Below are positions 15,132-22,899 of a stretch of DNA of 42,822 nt, piece after piece. A model generated the notes under the pieces. The model saw only the letters and a program-made list of their open reading frames with translations, was not told the DNA's origin and searched no databases. The position numbers and the translations under genes were made by a program. Numbering within the stretch: position 1 is the first letter of the stretch; each line of letters begins with the position of its first letter. This stretch comes from an uncultured Bacilli bacterium. GTDB taxonomy: Bacteria > Bacillota_I > Bacilli_A > RF39 > UBA660. Location of the stretch: the NCBI GenBank assembly GCA_947629135.1, contig CANRCN010000003.1, positions 1 to 42,822 of the forward strand, in the 5' to 3' direction.

Positions 15132-17024
15132 ATGAATTTATTTAAAAAAATAGTATTTGTATTTGTCTTGCTATTTTTTATATCTACTTACAATGTTAAA
15201 GCTCTTACAGGCTATACAATTGATAAGTTTGATATTGATATTAAAGTAAATAAAGATAATACTTTTGATATTAAAGAGACTATTACGGCTAATTTTAGTG
15301 TTCCAAAACATGGTATATTTTTAACAATTCCTTTAAGGAATGAAGTAAAAAGGGAAGATCGAACTAGTTATAAAAATAAAGCTATTATTACTAAGGTAAA
15401 AGTAAATGAAAAGTTTACTACTAGTAGAGAAAATGGAAATTATAAAATAAAAATAGGTTCTGATAACAAAACTTTAACTGGTTTAAAAGAATATATAATT
15501 AGTTATCATTATAATATAGGTAATGATAAAACAAATAAGTTTGATGAACTTTATTATAATTTAATTGGAATTGATTGGGATACTGATATTTCTAATATAA
15601 CTTTTAAAATTAGTATGCCAAAAGAATTTGATGAATCTAAATTAGGATTTTCAGCAGGGAGATATGGTGAAAGTGGAACGTCAGATATTACCTATCAAGT
15701 AGATGGAAACGTTATAACTGGAACATTTAATAGGATTTTATATCAAGGAGAAACAATAACAGTAAGACTCGAATTACCTGATGGATACTTTGAAAAACAA
15801 AAAGTTAATATAATTGATTATTTGATTTATTTAATTCCAATTATCTTTCTTGTAGTATCTATTCTTCTTTGGTATTTGTATGGTAGAGATGATCAAGTTA
15901 TTGAAACAGTTGAATTTTATCCTCCAAAAGGAAAAAATAGTTTGGAAGTAGGCTTTTTATATAAAGGAAAAGCTATTCAAGAAGATGTTACATCTTTATT
16001 AATCTATCTTGCTAACAAAGGATATGTTAAGATTGAAGAAGAAGGTAAGAAAGGTTTTAAAATTATTAAAATAAAAGAATATGATGGTAAAAATGAAGAA
16101 GAAAAAGAATTTTTAGAGGGTTTATTTAAAAAATCTAGTAAAACTAAAGATGGTATAGAGTTTGTAACTGATGATGATTTATATGATAGTTTTTATGTAA
16201 CTATGAATAAAATTTTAAAAAGTATTAATTCTAAGGAAAATAAAAATAGTATATTTGAAAAATCTGCATCAAATAAATCTTTTATAATTATTTTAATGAT
16301 AATTGCAACCTTTTGTATAATTACTATTCCTCCTTTTATAAAGTATGAAGAAATAGATATTATAATGTTTGCTCTTTTATTTCCTGGAATAGGATTTACT
16401 ATAATGCTTCAATCTTTTATTTGGGATAACTCACTTTATATAAATGGACAAGCTATTAATTCTAAAATTGCAGCAAGAATATTCGGAGTTATCTTTGGCT
16501 TACTATTTGGAGGTTTTCCTTTTATAGTTATGGTTTTACCAGTACTATCTCAAGAATTAATTTATTTAATTATGTATATAGTTGGTATTATATGTGTATT
16601 TGGAATGTTAATTTCTTTAAAATATTTGCCAAGAAGAACACCTTATGGAAATGAAGTATTGGGAAAACTTAAAGGTTTTAAAACTTTCTTAGAAACAGCT
16701 GAAAAAGAAAGATTAGAAGCTATGGTAAAAGATAATCCAACGTATTTCTATGATATTTTACCATTTACATATGTTCTTGGGGTATCTAAGACTTGGATTA
16801 AGAAATTTGAAGCAATTAATATAGAAGCTCCTACTTGGTATTATGGATCAGATACTTTTGATATAATTATGTTTAATAGATTTATGAATAATACAATGAA
16901 AGTTGCATCTAAAAGTATGACATCTAGTCCTAGTAGTTCTTCAGGTGGATTTTCTGGTGGAGGCTTCTCAGGAGGTGGATTTTCTGGTGGAGGCTCTGGC
17001 GGTGGAGGCGGAGGCTCTTGGTAA
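15132..17024 (+). CDS. DUF2207 membrane protein with glycine-rich C-terminal tail
   Basis: 630 residues, same plan as the preceding paralog: signal peptide ending NVKALTG, N-terminal beta domain (TIDKFDIDIKVNKDNTFDIKE), TM near 235-255, ETVEFYPPKGKNSLEVGFLYKG, a TM cluster around 385-500 and LKGFKTFLETAEKERLEAM. The last 25 or so residues are Ser/Gly with Phe (SGGGFSGGG repeats) ending GGGSW. The repeat is visible at DNA level as near-identical units of GGTGGATTTTCT and GGTGGAGGCT. Gly-rich tails of this kind are typical of DUF2207 and TPM proteins. SD AAGGAGGGG is strong. It is the last gene of the lemA operon. Confidence 0.87.
   Translation: MNLFKKIVFVFVLLFFISTYNVKALTGYTIDKFDIDIKVNKDNTFDIKETITANFSVPKHGIFLTIPLRNEVKREDRTSYKNKAIITKVKVNEKFTTSRENGNYKIKIGSDNKTLTGLKEYIISYHYNIGNDKTNKFDELYYNLIGIDWDTDISNITFKISMPKEFDESKLGFSAGRYGESGTSDITYQVDGNVITGTFNRILYQGETITVRLELPDGYFEKQKVNIIDYLIYLIPIIFLVVSILLWYLYGRDDQVIETVEFYPPKGKNSLEVGFLYKGKAIQEDVTSLLIYLANKGYVKIEEEGKKGFKIIKIKEYDGKNEEEKEFLEGLFKKSSKTKDGIEFVTDDDLYDSFYVTMNKILKSINSKENKNSIFEKSASNKSFIIILMIIATFCIITIPPFIKYEEIDIIMFALLFPGIGFTIMLQSFIWDNSLYINGQAINSKIAARIFGVIFGLLFGGFPFIVMVLPVLSQELIYLIMYIVGIICVFGMLISLKYLPRRTPYGNEVLGKLKGFKTFLETAEKERLEAMVKDNPTYFYDILPFTYVLGVSKTWIKKFEAINIEAPTWYYGSDTFDIIMFNRFMNNTMKVASKSMTSSPSSSSGGFSGGGFSGGGFSGGGSGGGGGGSW
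16936..17013 (+). repeat. Short tandem repeat coding for the Gly-rich tail
   Basis: Units of about 24 nt (GGTGGATTTTCTGGTGGAGG type) are repeated, with drift into GGCGGTGGAGGCGGAGGC. This is the most G-rich stretch of an otherwise A/T-rich window and a likely site of length change by slippage. Confidence 0.6.
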
Positions 17025-17037
17025 TAAAATAAATAAA

Positions 17038-17080
17038 AATAGGGAAAGTAATTTGTTACTTTTCCTATTTTGTTTTCTTT
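17038..17080. terminator. Bidirectional terminator between convergent operons
   Basis: AATAGGGAAAGTAA / TTACTTTTCCTATT (one G-T pair) with a TTTG loop and T-runs on both sides. It ends the lemA operon rightward and the CarD/alpha-CTD operon leftward, whose last stop codon lies within the right arm. Confidence 0.88.
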
Positions 17081-17283
17081 TTATTTAAATCAAGTCCTAT
17101 TAATTCTAATTTAATTACTACTTGTTTAATATCATTATCAGATAATCCAATACTTTTTAGAAATGGACGATTCTTAATCCAAAGATCTTCAATTTTTAAA
17201 ATATTATTTTCTTGAAATAAACTATTTAATTTTGAATTTAATTTTAAATAACTAATATCTTCATCTAAATATTTATTACGCAT
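17065..17283 (-). CDS. Free-standing RNA polymerase alpha-CTD-like protein
   Basis: 72 residues from ATG 17283; the track start at 17298 is a GTG without an SD. After about 15 residues the protein follows the alpha-CTD pattern of RpoA: LNSKLNSLFQENNILKIEDL, then KNRPFLKSIGLSDNDIKQVV, then KLELIGLDL. This resembles the bacterial alpha-CTD order 'S-CL--AGI--V-EL', 'L---RNLG-KSL-E', 'KL-ELGL-L', two helix-hairpin-helix units. It has no alpha-NTD, so it is not RpoA. It overlaps the CarD-like gene by 8 nt, so two putative RNA polymerase-contacting proteins are made together. It may bind DNA or compete with alpha-CTD for activators, which is inference. It could also be a generic HhH protein. Confidence 0.6.
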   Translation of the reverse strand: MRNKYLDEDISYLKLNSKLNSLFQENNILKIEDLWIKNRPFLKSIGLSDNDIKQVVIKLELIGLDLNKKKTK

Positions 17284-17767
17284 GATCCATTCCCTCACAT
17301 AATCTATTAATTACATACTCTTCAGTTTCATTTATACTCATTTCAAGAACAACAGAAAACTCAGGTATAATATATTTTTCAGCCATTTCCATATAGTTTT
17401 TATCTTTATCACTTATTTTTCTTTTGTTATCAAGTCTTTTCTTATTTCTTAAATAAGTAGTTTTTATAACTTTAATTAAATCTTCATAAGAACCACTAGC
17501 AATTAATTTTTTATATTCATTTTCAAGTAATTTATCATCATCTGTTAGTATTTCAATATTTTGCATATTATCAAGAATATTATTAACTTCATTTAAACTA
17601 AGTAAATTTCTAATTGCTTCATTTGTAATAGGAACACTTAATTTTAAAGATTCATCATTTATAGGAACTAAGATATAGTAATCAGTATCATTCATATATT
17701 TTTCTTTAATATCAAATATTTTACAAACATCCTTTAAATAAATAACATAATCACCTATTTTATACAT
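17276..17767 (-). CDS. CarD family transcription regulator
   Basis: 163 residues from ATG 17767, which follows AAGGAGG; the track start 17869 is over-extended through the promoter. The N-terminus has the CarD/CdnL/TRCF RNA polymerase-interaction fold: KIGDYVIYLKDVCKIFDI, then DYYILVP and LSVPITN. The helical C-terminal part starts RNLLSLNEVNNIL and contains YEDLIKVIKTTYLRNKKR and EMAEKYIIPEFSVVL. CarD proteins bind the beta subunit and stabilise open complexes at rRNA and other promoters. The usual 'HGVG-I' loop is diverged here (DVCKIFDI). It has its own extended -10 promoter and is followed by the alpha-CTD-like gene. Confidence 0.85.
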   Translation of the reverse strand: MYKIGDYVIYLKDVCKIFDIKEKYMNDTDYYILVPINDESLKLSVPITNEAIRNLLSLNEVNNILDNMQNIEILTDDDKLLENEYKKLIASGSYEDLIKVIKTTYLRNKKRLDNKRKISDKDKNYMEMAEKYIIPEFSVVLEMSINETEEYVINRLCEGMDHA

Positions 17768-17827
17768 TATAAACCTCCTTGTAGAACCAACAACTAATAA
17801 TGTACGTAGTCCTTTTTTTTCACATAT

Positions 17828-17856
17828 ATTATAACACTTTTTAATGAAAAATGTAA
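17828..17856 (-). promoter_or_regulatory. Promoter of the CarD/alpha-CTD operon
   Basis: On the minus strand TTACAT (17851-17856), 17-bp spacer, TATAAT (17828-17833) with an extended TGT in front. The -35 is only 7 bp from the -35 of the divergent promoter. Confidence 0.78.
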
Positions 17857-17863
17857 GAAAAAT

Positions 17864-17892
17864 TTGCAATTTTTATGTATTTATGATATAAT
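17864..17892 (+). promoter_or_regulatory. Promoter of the transglutaminase-like gene, divergent to the CarD promoter
   Basis: TTGCAA (17864-17869), 17-bp spacer, TATAAT (17887-17892). The start is near 17899, about 17 nt before ATG 17916. RNA polymerase bound here would overlap the divergent CarD promoter. Confidence 0.75.
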
Positions 17893-17915
17893 TAGAAACC
17901 AAAGAAGGGGTAGGT

Positions 17916-19460
17916 ATGTTTGATACTTTTTATATTGATTTAGATATTTTAAATAATGAAACAAGAAGGATATTTGATTATCATGATTTAGAAGAATTTA
18001 TTATTAATAAAGAAATTTTAGTTTATATTATTAATAACAAAGATATGTTATTAAAATTAATGGATATTATGTTAGATAAGACTAAATATTCTATTAAATT
18101 AGAAATAAAAAATAGAGAATCAAGTATTACTATTAGTAAGATGAGTTTGTTTCAAGAATTAATGAAAATAATTGAAGAAGATAATATTAAAATAGATAGA
18201 GAAGTATCTATAAAATTAAGTAATGTTTTTAGAAATACTAATTATAATGTTTCTGATATTAAACATGAAGTAATAATTGATAATGTTAAAGAAATCTATC
18301 CTGTTAATTTATTCTTTGAATTTTTATACTTAGATAAATTAAACTATAAATTAATAAGTAATATTAATATATTTAGGGGTTATGAACTTAGTCATTTTGT
18401 ATATGCTTTAATGGATTATTTAAAAAAGAATCATATTTTAGATTTATATGATTTTAATAGTGAAGTAATAGAAAAAATAAAAGATTTAGCAAGTATGCAA
18501 TTTGTTGATTATGAAGCATTTAATAAATATCAAGATACGGTTGATAATAATTTAAATTCAATAAAAATTAATAAAGAATTAGAAAGTATTTTAGATAAAG
18601 AAATGGAAAATGGTAAAGATACTTTTGATAAACTAATGAAAGTTTATTTAAAATTAGGTTCTTTATTTAGTTATGATATTAAGTTCTTTTTAGGAGAATA
18701 TACTCTTCATAAAAAAATAAAAAATATTTCTAAACTTAATCTTAGAAATAATAAAACTGTTTGTTTTGAAATGTATGGGATTCTTGCTTATTATTTAAAG
18801 AAATTAAATATTAATTATAAAGTTTATCCAGAAGATTATAAATATGGTTCTGACCATCCTTATATAGTATTTAGATATAATGAATATTTAATAAAAATAG
18901 ATTTAGTTAAAAGTACTCTTACATCAGATTTAATTAATATTAAATTAAATGATAATTTAAATGGTATTACTTGTATTAATAAGAATGAACAAACAAGATT
19001 ATCTTTTAATAATTTTTTAAATAGATATTATAAGAGAAAATTCTTTGATTATGAAGAGGTTATGTTACCTAGAACTAGATTTATATATGATAATCCTATT
19101 AATGATAACATTAAAGAATTATTAAGATATATTGATTTAGCTTATGCAAGAGTAAATGATGATTTAGATGTAATGGATAAAATGGGTATATTTTTATCAA
19201 GTTTAAAACAATTAAAAAATAAATATTATTTAGATAATATGGATATGCAAGTTGTTAGAGATTATAATAATAAATATGGTATTTCTATGTTAATATCTTT
19301 ATATGATGGTAATGATTACATGTATGTTTTATATGATTTAGATTATTTACAGATATTTAATAGAAAAGATATGAAAGAAATATTTGAAAATGCTAATATT
19401 ACTAGATTACAAGAGAAAGATATACCTGGGTTAGATAATAAAAAAATGATTACAAAATGA
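17916..19460 (+). CDS. Large protein with a transglutaminase-like core, otherwise unknown
   Basis: 514 residues, no signal peptide or TM, so cytoplasmic. The first 220 residues are not recognised. From about 250 to 350 a transglutaminase-like (papain-fold) core can be seen. The Cys at the start of a helix is in KTVCFEMYGILAYYLKKL (Cys283), followed by a strand. The His is in SDHPYIVFRYNEYLIKIDL (His314) with Asp329 in the next strand, so the Cys-His-Asp order and spacing fit. Many such intracellular proteins in Firmicutes have no known substrate. It is monocistronic, divergent from the CarD operon, and ends convergent with clpP. The functional call rests on the triad pattern alone. Confidence 0.55.
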   Translation: MFDTFYIDLDILNNETRRIFDYHDLEEFIINKEILVYIINNKDMLLKLMDIMLDKTKYSIKLEIKNRESSITISKMSLFQELMKIIEEDNIKIDREVSIKLSNVFRNTNYNVSDIKHEVIIDNVKEIYPVNLFFEFLYLDKLNYKLISNINIFRGYELSHFVYALMDYLKKNHILDLYDFNSEVIEKIKDLASMQFVDYEAFNKYQDTVDNNLNSIKINKELESILDKEMENGKDTFDKLMKVYLKLGSLFSYDIKFFLGEYTLHKKIKNISKLNLRNNKTVCFEMYGILAYYLKKLNINYKVYPEDYKYGSDHPYIVFRYNEYLIKIDLVKSTLTSDLINIKLNDNLNGITCINKNEQTRLSFNNFLNRYYKRKFFDYEEVMLPRTRFIYDNPINDNIKELLRYIDLAYARVNDDLDVMDKMGIFLSSLKQLKNKYYLDNMDMQVVRDYNNKYGISMLISLYDGNDYMYVLYDLDYLQIFNRKDMKEIFENANITRLQEKDIPGLDNKKMITK

Positions 19461-19479
19461 TTACATAATCATTTTCTTT
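19454..19479. terminator. Shared terminator of two convergent genes, overlapping both stop codons
   Basis: AAAATGATTA-CA-TAATCATTTT is a perfect 10-bp dyad with T-rich flanks on both strands. The stop TGA of the + gene (19458-19460) and the stop TGA of clpP (19471-19469) lie in opposite arms. A second copy of AAATGATTACA just upstream could act as an alternative arm. Confidence 0.8.
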
Positions 19480-20050
19480 TGTCTAATATTTTATCAATTA
19501 AACCATATTCTAAAGCTTCTTTACTATCTAAGAAATAATCTCTTTCTGTATCTTTTGTTATCTCTTTAATACTTTTTCCTGTATTTTGAGATAGTATAGT
19601 ATTTAGTTTTTCTTTTAATTTTAAAATTCGTTCAGCAACTATTTTTATTTCTGTTGCTTGACCTTGAACTCCTCCTAATGGTTGGTGGATCATCACTTCG
19701 GCATTTGGAAGTATGTATCTTTTTCCTTTTTTTCCGCATGAAAGAAGAAAAGCTCCCATTGATGCAGCCATACCTATACAAATAGTTGATACATCACTTT
19801 TAATAAAATTCATTGTATCCATGATAGCCATTCCAGCTGTTATAGAACCACCTGGTGAATTAATATATAAACTTATATCATCATGATTAATTGAATCTAA
19901 GTAAAGAAGTTCTGAGACAATTATATTTGATAAATTGTCATCAATTTCTCCACTTAATAATATAATTCTATCTTTTAATAATCTTGAAAAAATATCATAA
20001 CTTCTTTCTCCATTTGCTTCTTTATCTACTATAACTGGTACTAAACTCAT
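19469..20050 (-). CDS. clpP: ATP-dependent Clp protease proteolytic subunit
   Basis: 193 residues, standard ClpP length. Serine protease triad: Ser in [11 protein letters not shown], His in MIHQPLGG, Asp in [20 protein letters not shown]-terminal axial-loop region [27 protein letters not shown] and the [14 protein letters not shown] strand are all present. It forms the tetradecameric chamber that works with ClpX/ClpC. ATG 20050 follows AGGTGATAA. I see no CtsR-type operator (the GGTCAAA repeat) upstream and no clear promoter. It is a single gene between a hypothetical divergent gene and the convergent transglutaminase-like gene, with no Clp ATPase nearby. Confidence 0.96.
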   Translation of the reverse strand: MSLVPVIVDKEANGERSYDIFSRLLKDRIILLSGEIDDNLSNIIVSELLYLDSINHDDISLYINSPGGSITAGMAIMDTMNFIKSDVSTICIGMAASMGAFLLSCGKKGKRYILPNAEVMIHQPLGGVQGQATEIKIVAERILKLKEKLNTILSQNTGKSIKEITKDTERDYFLDSKEALEYGLIDKILDKRK

Positions 20051-20137
20051 TTTATCACCTATAATTAAGATATGTTATAAGTTAAAAAATATACTAATAT
20101 TTTATTTTTCTTTAGATGTAAAAGTATGTAAATAATA

Positions 20138-20166
20138 TTGATTAATAATATTTTAAATAATATAAT
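20138..20166 (+). promoter_or_regulatory. Promoter of the 20191 hypothetical gene
   Basis: TTGATT (20138-20143), 17-bp spacer, TATAAT (20161-20166). The start near 20173 leaves about 18 nt to the ATG. Confidence 0.7.
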
Positions 20167-20190
20167 ATTGGACTAGGAAGTGATATTAGT

Positions 20191-20934
20191 ATGTTAACAG
20201 TTCAAAGAACTTATTATAAGAATTTTAATGTAGAAGAAAAAGAAGAATTAAAAAATTTATTAAAAAGATATGGTGATACTCTTAATAAACCAACTTTAGA
20301 ATATTTAAATGCTTTAATAGAGTTGGAGTTTTCAGTAATTAAAGATAATATTAGCAGTTCTAAGAAAGAAAATTTAATAGAATTAGAACTTTATAGAAGA
20401 ATAGCAATTTATAATATTTATAATAGAGTGTTAAATTTATTGAAATCACATGAAGGACTTGATATACATAGTAATAGTGGTGGATATGAAGGAATTTATG
20501 TAACTAGAAAGTTAGAAGATGATAGTACTTTAGAAGTTTTTAATTTTGATTATGATATAAATAGAAGTAGAGTAGGTAAAATTGATTTTTATGAAACTAG
20601 AGAAAAGACTTTAGATGAAAGAATGGCTGAAATAAATTATGCTAAAGGTGCTATAGAAAGAATAAGTAATGAAAAAAGTAATAATACTAATGATTTAGAA
20701 GCAATTGAATTAGACCGTAAGAGAAGAATAGAACATTATGAGAATATGTTAAAAGAGTTAGAAAGAGAAAGAACATTAAGTGATATAGATAAGAAAAAAA
20801 TAGAGTTTAGTAGATATTATTTAGAATTATTATTAGATGAATTTGGATTAACTAGAGAAGATTTAACAGATAATAAATTACTTGTTAAAAGGATGCCTAG
20901 ATTAACTATTAAAAACAATATTGAATGTTTATAG
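20191..20934 (+). CDS. Hypothetical cytoplasmic protein, coiled-coil C-terminal half
   Basis: 247 residues, no signal or TM, not recognised. Residues 1-95 are helical. The middle (about 98-135) looks beta-rich: SGGYEGIYVTRKLEDDSTLEVFNFDYD. Residues 140-215 are highly charged helices (ERMAEINYAKGAIERI, RKRRIEHYENMLKELERE) of coiled-coil type, ending in a short helix with FGLTREDL. It is monocistronic with a good promoter and a good terminator, so it is probably a real, expressed gene. It is divergent from clpP with 140 bp between the starts. No function is proposed. Confidence 0.7.
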   Translation: MLTVQRTYYKNFNVEEKEELKNLLKRYGDTLNKPTLEYLNALIELEFSVIKDNISSSKKENLIELELYRRIAIYNIYNRVLNLLKSHEGLDIHSNSGGYEGIYVTRKLEDDSTLEVFNFDYDINRSRVGKIDFYETREKTLDERMAEINYAKGAIERISNEKSNNTNDLEAIELDRKRRIEHYENMLKELERERTLSDIDKKKIEFSRYYLELLLDEFGLTREDLTDNKLLVKRMPRLTIKNNIECL

Positions 20935-20956
20935 AACAATTTAGTTGTTCTTTTTT
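20933..20956 (+). terminator. Terminator of the 20191 gene
   Basis: AGAACAA / TTGTTCT stem, 5-nt loop, six T. Confidence 0.85.
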
Positions 20957-21008
20957 ATATATTAGGAAAGTGTGTTTCAAAATTCATATAAAAAAGTCTA
21001 TAGTTTAA

Positions 21009-21037
21009 TTAAATATCAAAAAAATAAAATATATAAT
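21009..21037 (+). promoter_or_regulatory. Promoter of the candidate structured RNA
   Basis: TTAAAT (21009-21014), 17-bp spacer, TATAAT (21032-21037). The predicted start is near 21044. It lies 144 bp upstream of a second promoter that serves the kinase gene. Confidence 0.55.
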
Positions 21038-21043
21038 AATGTG

Positions 21044-21167
21044 TTAAGAAAGTGAGGATACAAAGTATCCTAAGAAGTAGAAAAGGGAAGCTGTGAGGCT
21101 TCCAAGTGATTTTGGTATTTATTCTAAAATTGCTTTTGTTCATTAAATTCCCTTTACTTATTTTAGG
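21044..21167 (+). ncRNA. Candidate structured RNA between the 20191 gene and the nucleoside kinase
   Basis: About 125 nt with dense pairing. Hairpin GGATAC-AAA-GTATCC (21056-21070). Long interrupted outer stem: CCTAA/TTAGG (21069-21073 with 21163-21167), AAGT/ACTT and AAAGGGAA/TTCCCTTT (21082-21089 with 21148-21155). A 10-bp inner stem AAGTGATTTT/AAAATTGCTT (21104-21113 with 21126-21135) allows two G-U pairs. A competing hairpin GGAAGC/GCTTCC (21086-21103) would break the outer stem. The region has less A/T bias than its flanks. It is not tmRNA, SRP RNA, RNase P RNA or a T-box by motif. It could be a trans RNA (6S-like rod) or a leader switch for the kinase. Confidence 0.45.
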
Positions 21168-21181
21168 TTACATGATATACT
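21153..21181 (+). promoter_or_regulatory. Proximal promoter of the nucleoside kinase gene
   Basis: TTTACT (21153-21158), 17-bp spacer, TATACT (21176-21181); start near 21188. The -35 lies in the 3' arm of the structured RNA, so transcription of the RNA would pass through this promoter. Confidence 0.55.
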
Positions 21182-21203
21182 ATTAGTATGGTTGGAGGAT
21201 AAT

Positions 21204-22859
21204 ATGTTAGAAAGTATAAAAGTATGGGTTGAGGATAAAGAAACAATTGTTAAGAAAGGAATTACTTTGCTAGAACTTAGTAAAATGTATGATGAGTTAT
21301 TTTTACATAAAATAATTTTGGCTAAAGTAGATGGAGAATATCATGAATTAAATGATGTTATTACAAAGCCATGTCATATTGAATTTTATGATTTATCTTC
21401 TAGTTATGCAAACCGTGTTTATTTAAATGGTTTAGTTTTCCTTGTAAATTATTGCTTTCAGGATTTATTTAAGAAAAAAGGATATTTATTAACAAGACAT
21501 TCAGCTGATAAAGGATTATATATTGAAGCTACTTGTAATTTAACAAGGGAAATGGTATATGATTTAGAGAATAAGATGAATGAAGTTGTAAGAGATAATT
21601 TAAAGATTCATAAAGTAACTATTTTAAGAGAAGATGCTATTTCATATTTTGATGAAATAGGTGATACTAAAAAATCTGGATTATTAAAATATATGACTAA
21701 TACTTATGTTAATTTATATAGAATGGGTAATAGTTATAATTATATGTTTAGTTTAATGCCATGTGAGACATCTTGTTTAAATGAATTTAAATTAACTTAT
21801 TTAAATGAGGATGGATTTATACTAAGATTTCCAACTATTTATAGTGCAGGAGAGATTCCAAGATATAAACATCATGCTAAGTTATTTGAAGTATTTAGAG
21901 ATTCTAAAGACATGTGCAAACTTATGAATCTTGAAACATCGGTTGATTTAAATAATATAATTACAACTGGTAAAATTGGCGATTTAATTAAAGTTACAGA
22001 GACTTTATATAGTAATAGACTTTTAAATATTGCTAAGAAAATAGCTAGTGATAAGAAAGTTAAAGTTGTTCTTATTGCTGGACCATCTTCAAGTGGAAAG
22101 ACAACTACTACTAAAAAATTATCAATGTATTTAAGAAGTTTTGGATTAAATCCTGCTGTTATTTCAATGGATGATTTCTTTGTTGAGAGAGTTGATACTC
22201 CAAAGAAAGCTAATGGAGAATATGATTTTGAATGTTTAGAAGCAGTTGATAGTAAGTTATTTAATAGTACACTTGATAAATTATTAAAAGGCGAGAAAGT
22301 AATTTTACCAGTATTTAATTTTGTAACTGGTAAAAAAGAATTTGATAAGGCTAATACAATGAAGTTAGAAAAGAATGATATTCTATTAATAGAAGGAATT
22401 CATTGCTTAAATCCAACTATACTATCAAATATTGATTCAAGTCGTAAAATGAAGATTTATTTATCAGCTTTAATGGAGATTAATATTGACAAGGATAATA
22501 GAATTCCAACAACTGATAATAGATTAATTAGAAGAATTATTAGAGATTATTATACAAGAAATTATACTCCAGAGGAGACTCTAGAATTATGGAGTAGTGT
22601 AAGAGACGGAGAAGAGAGACATATTTTTCCATATCAAGATGAAGCAGATGTTACTTTAAATACAGGTCTTGTTTATGAATTCCCAGTTTTAAAAGTTTAT
22701 GCTCTTCCACTTCTTTATACTGTTAAAGCTGATAGTCCATATTATGAAGATGCAAAAAGACTTATTAGATTATTGGATATTTTCTTACCAGTTCCAAGTG
22801 AAGAAGTTCCAAATGATTCTATTTTAAGAGAGTTTATTAGACATAGTTATTTTGATTAA
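21204..22859 (+). CDS. Nucleoside (uridine-type) kinase with TGS and ThrRS-like N-terminal domains
   Basis: 551 residues from ATG 21204 (SD TTGGAGGAT); the track start at TTG 21192 is in the SD. Residues 1-60 look like a TGS domain (KVWVEDKETIVKKGITLLEL) and 60-180 like the second additional domain of threonyl-tRNA synthetase, including TRHSADKGLYIEATC. From about 270 on is a phosphoribulokinase/uridine kinase fold: Walker A LIAGPSSSGKTTTTKK, VISMDDFFVERVDTP and ILLIEGIHCLNP. The family is known in Firmicutes and other anaerobes as a nucleoside kinase; its exact substrate is not settled. It sits between a structured RNA and gap. The 40-nt gap to gap holds no terminator, so the two may be co-transcribed. 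Confidence 0.85.
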   Translation: MLESIKVWVEDKETIVKKGITLLELSKMYDELFLHKIILAKVDGEYHELNDVITKPCHIEFYDLSSSYANRVYLNGLVFLVNYCFQDLFKKKGYLLTRHSADKGLYIEATCNLTREMVYDLENKMNEVVRDNLKIHKVTILREDAISYFDEIGDTKKSGLLKYMTNTYVNLYRMGNSYNYMFSLMPCETSCLNEFKLTYLNEDGFILRFPTIYSAGEIPRYKHHAKLFEVFRDSKDMCKLMNLETSVDLNNIITTGKIGDLIKVTETLYSNRLLNIAKKIASDKKVKVVLIAGPSSSGKTTTTKKLSMYLRSFGLNPAVISMDDFFVERVDTPKKANGEYDFECLEAVDSKLFNSTLDKLLKGEKVILPVFNFVTGKKEFDKANTMKLEKNDILLIEGIHCLNPTILSNIDSSRKMKIYLSALMEINIDKDNRIPTTDNRLIRRIIRDYYTRNYTPEETLELWSSVRDGEERHIFPYQDEADVTLNTGLVYEFPVLKVYALPLLYTVKADSPYYEDAKRLIRLLDIFLPVPSEEVPNDSILREFIRHSYFD

Positions 22860-22899
22860 AATCAAAATATTGGATAAATTAATAAGGAGAGGAGAAAAA

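Noticed and set aside
21044-21167. PyrR-binding-like GTGAGGCTTCCAAG in the structured RNA
   Set aside because: It resembles part of the PyrR site (AGAGAGGCU--AAGG) but lacks the upstream conserved AGUCC part, and the downstream gene is not a pyr gene.
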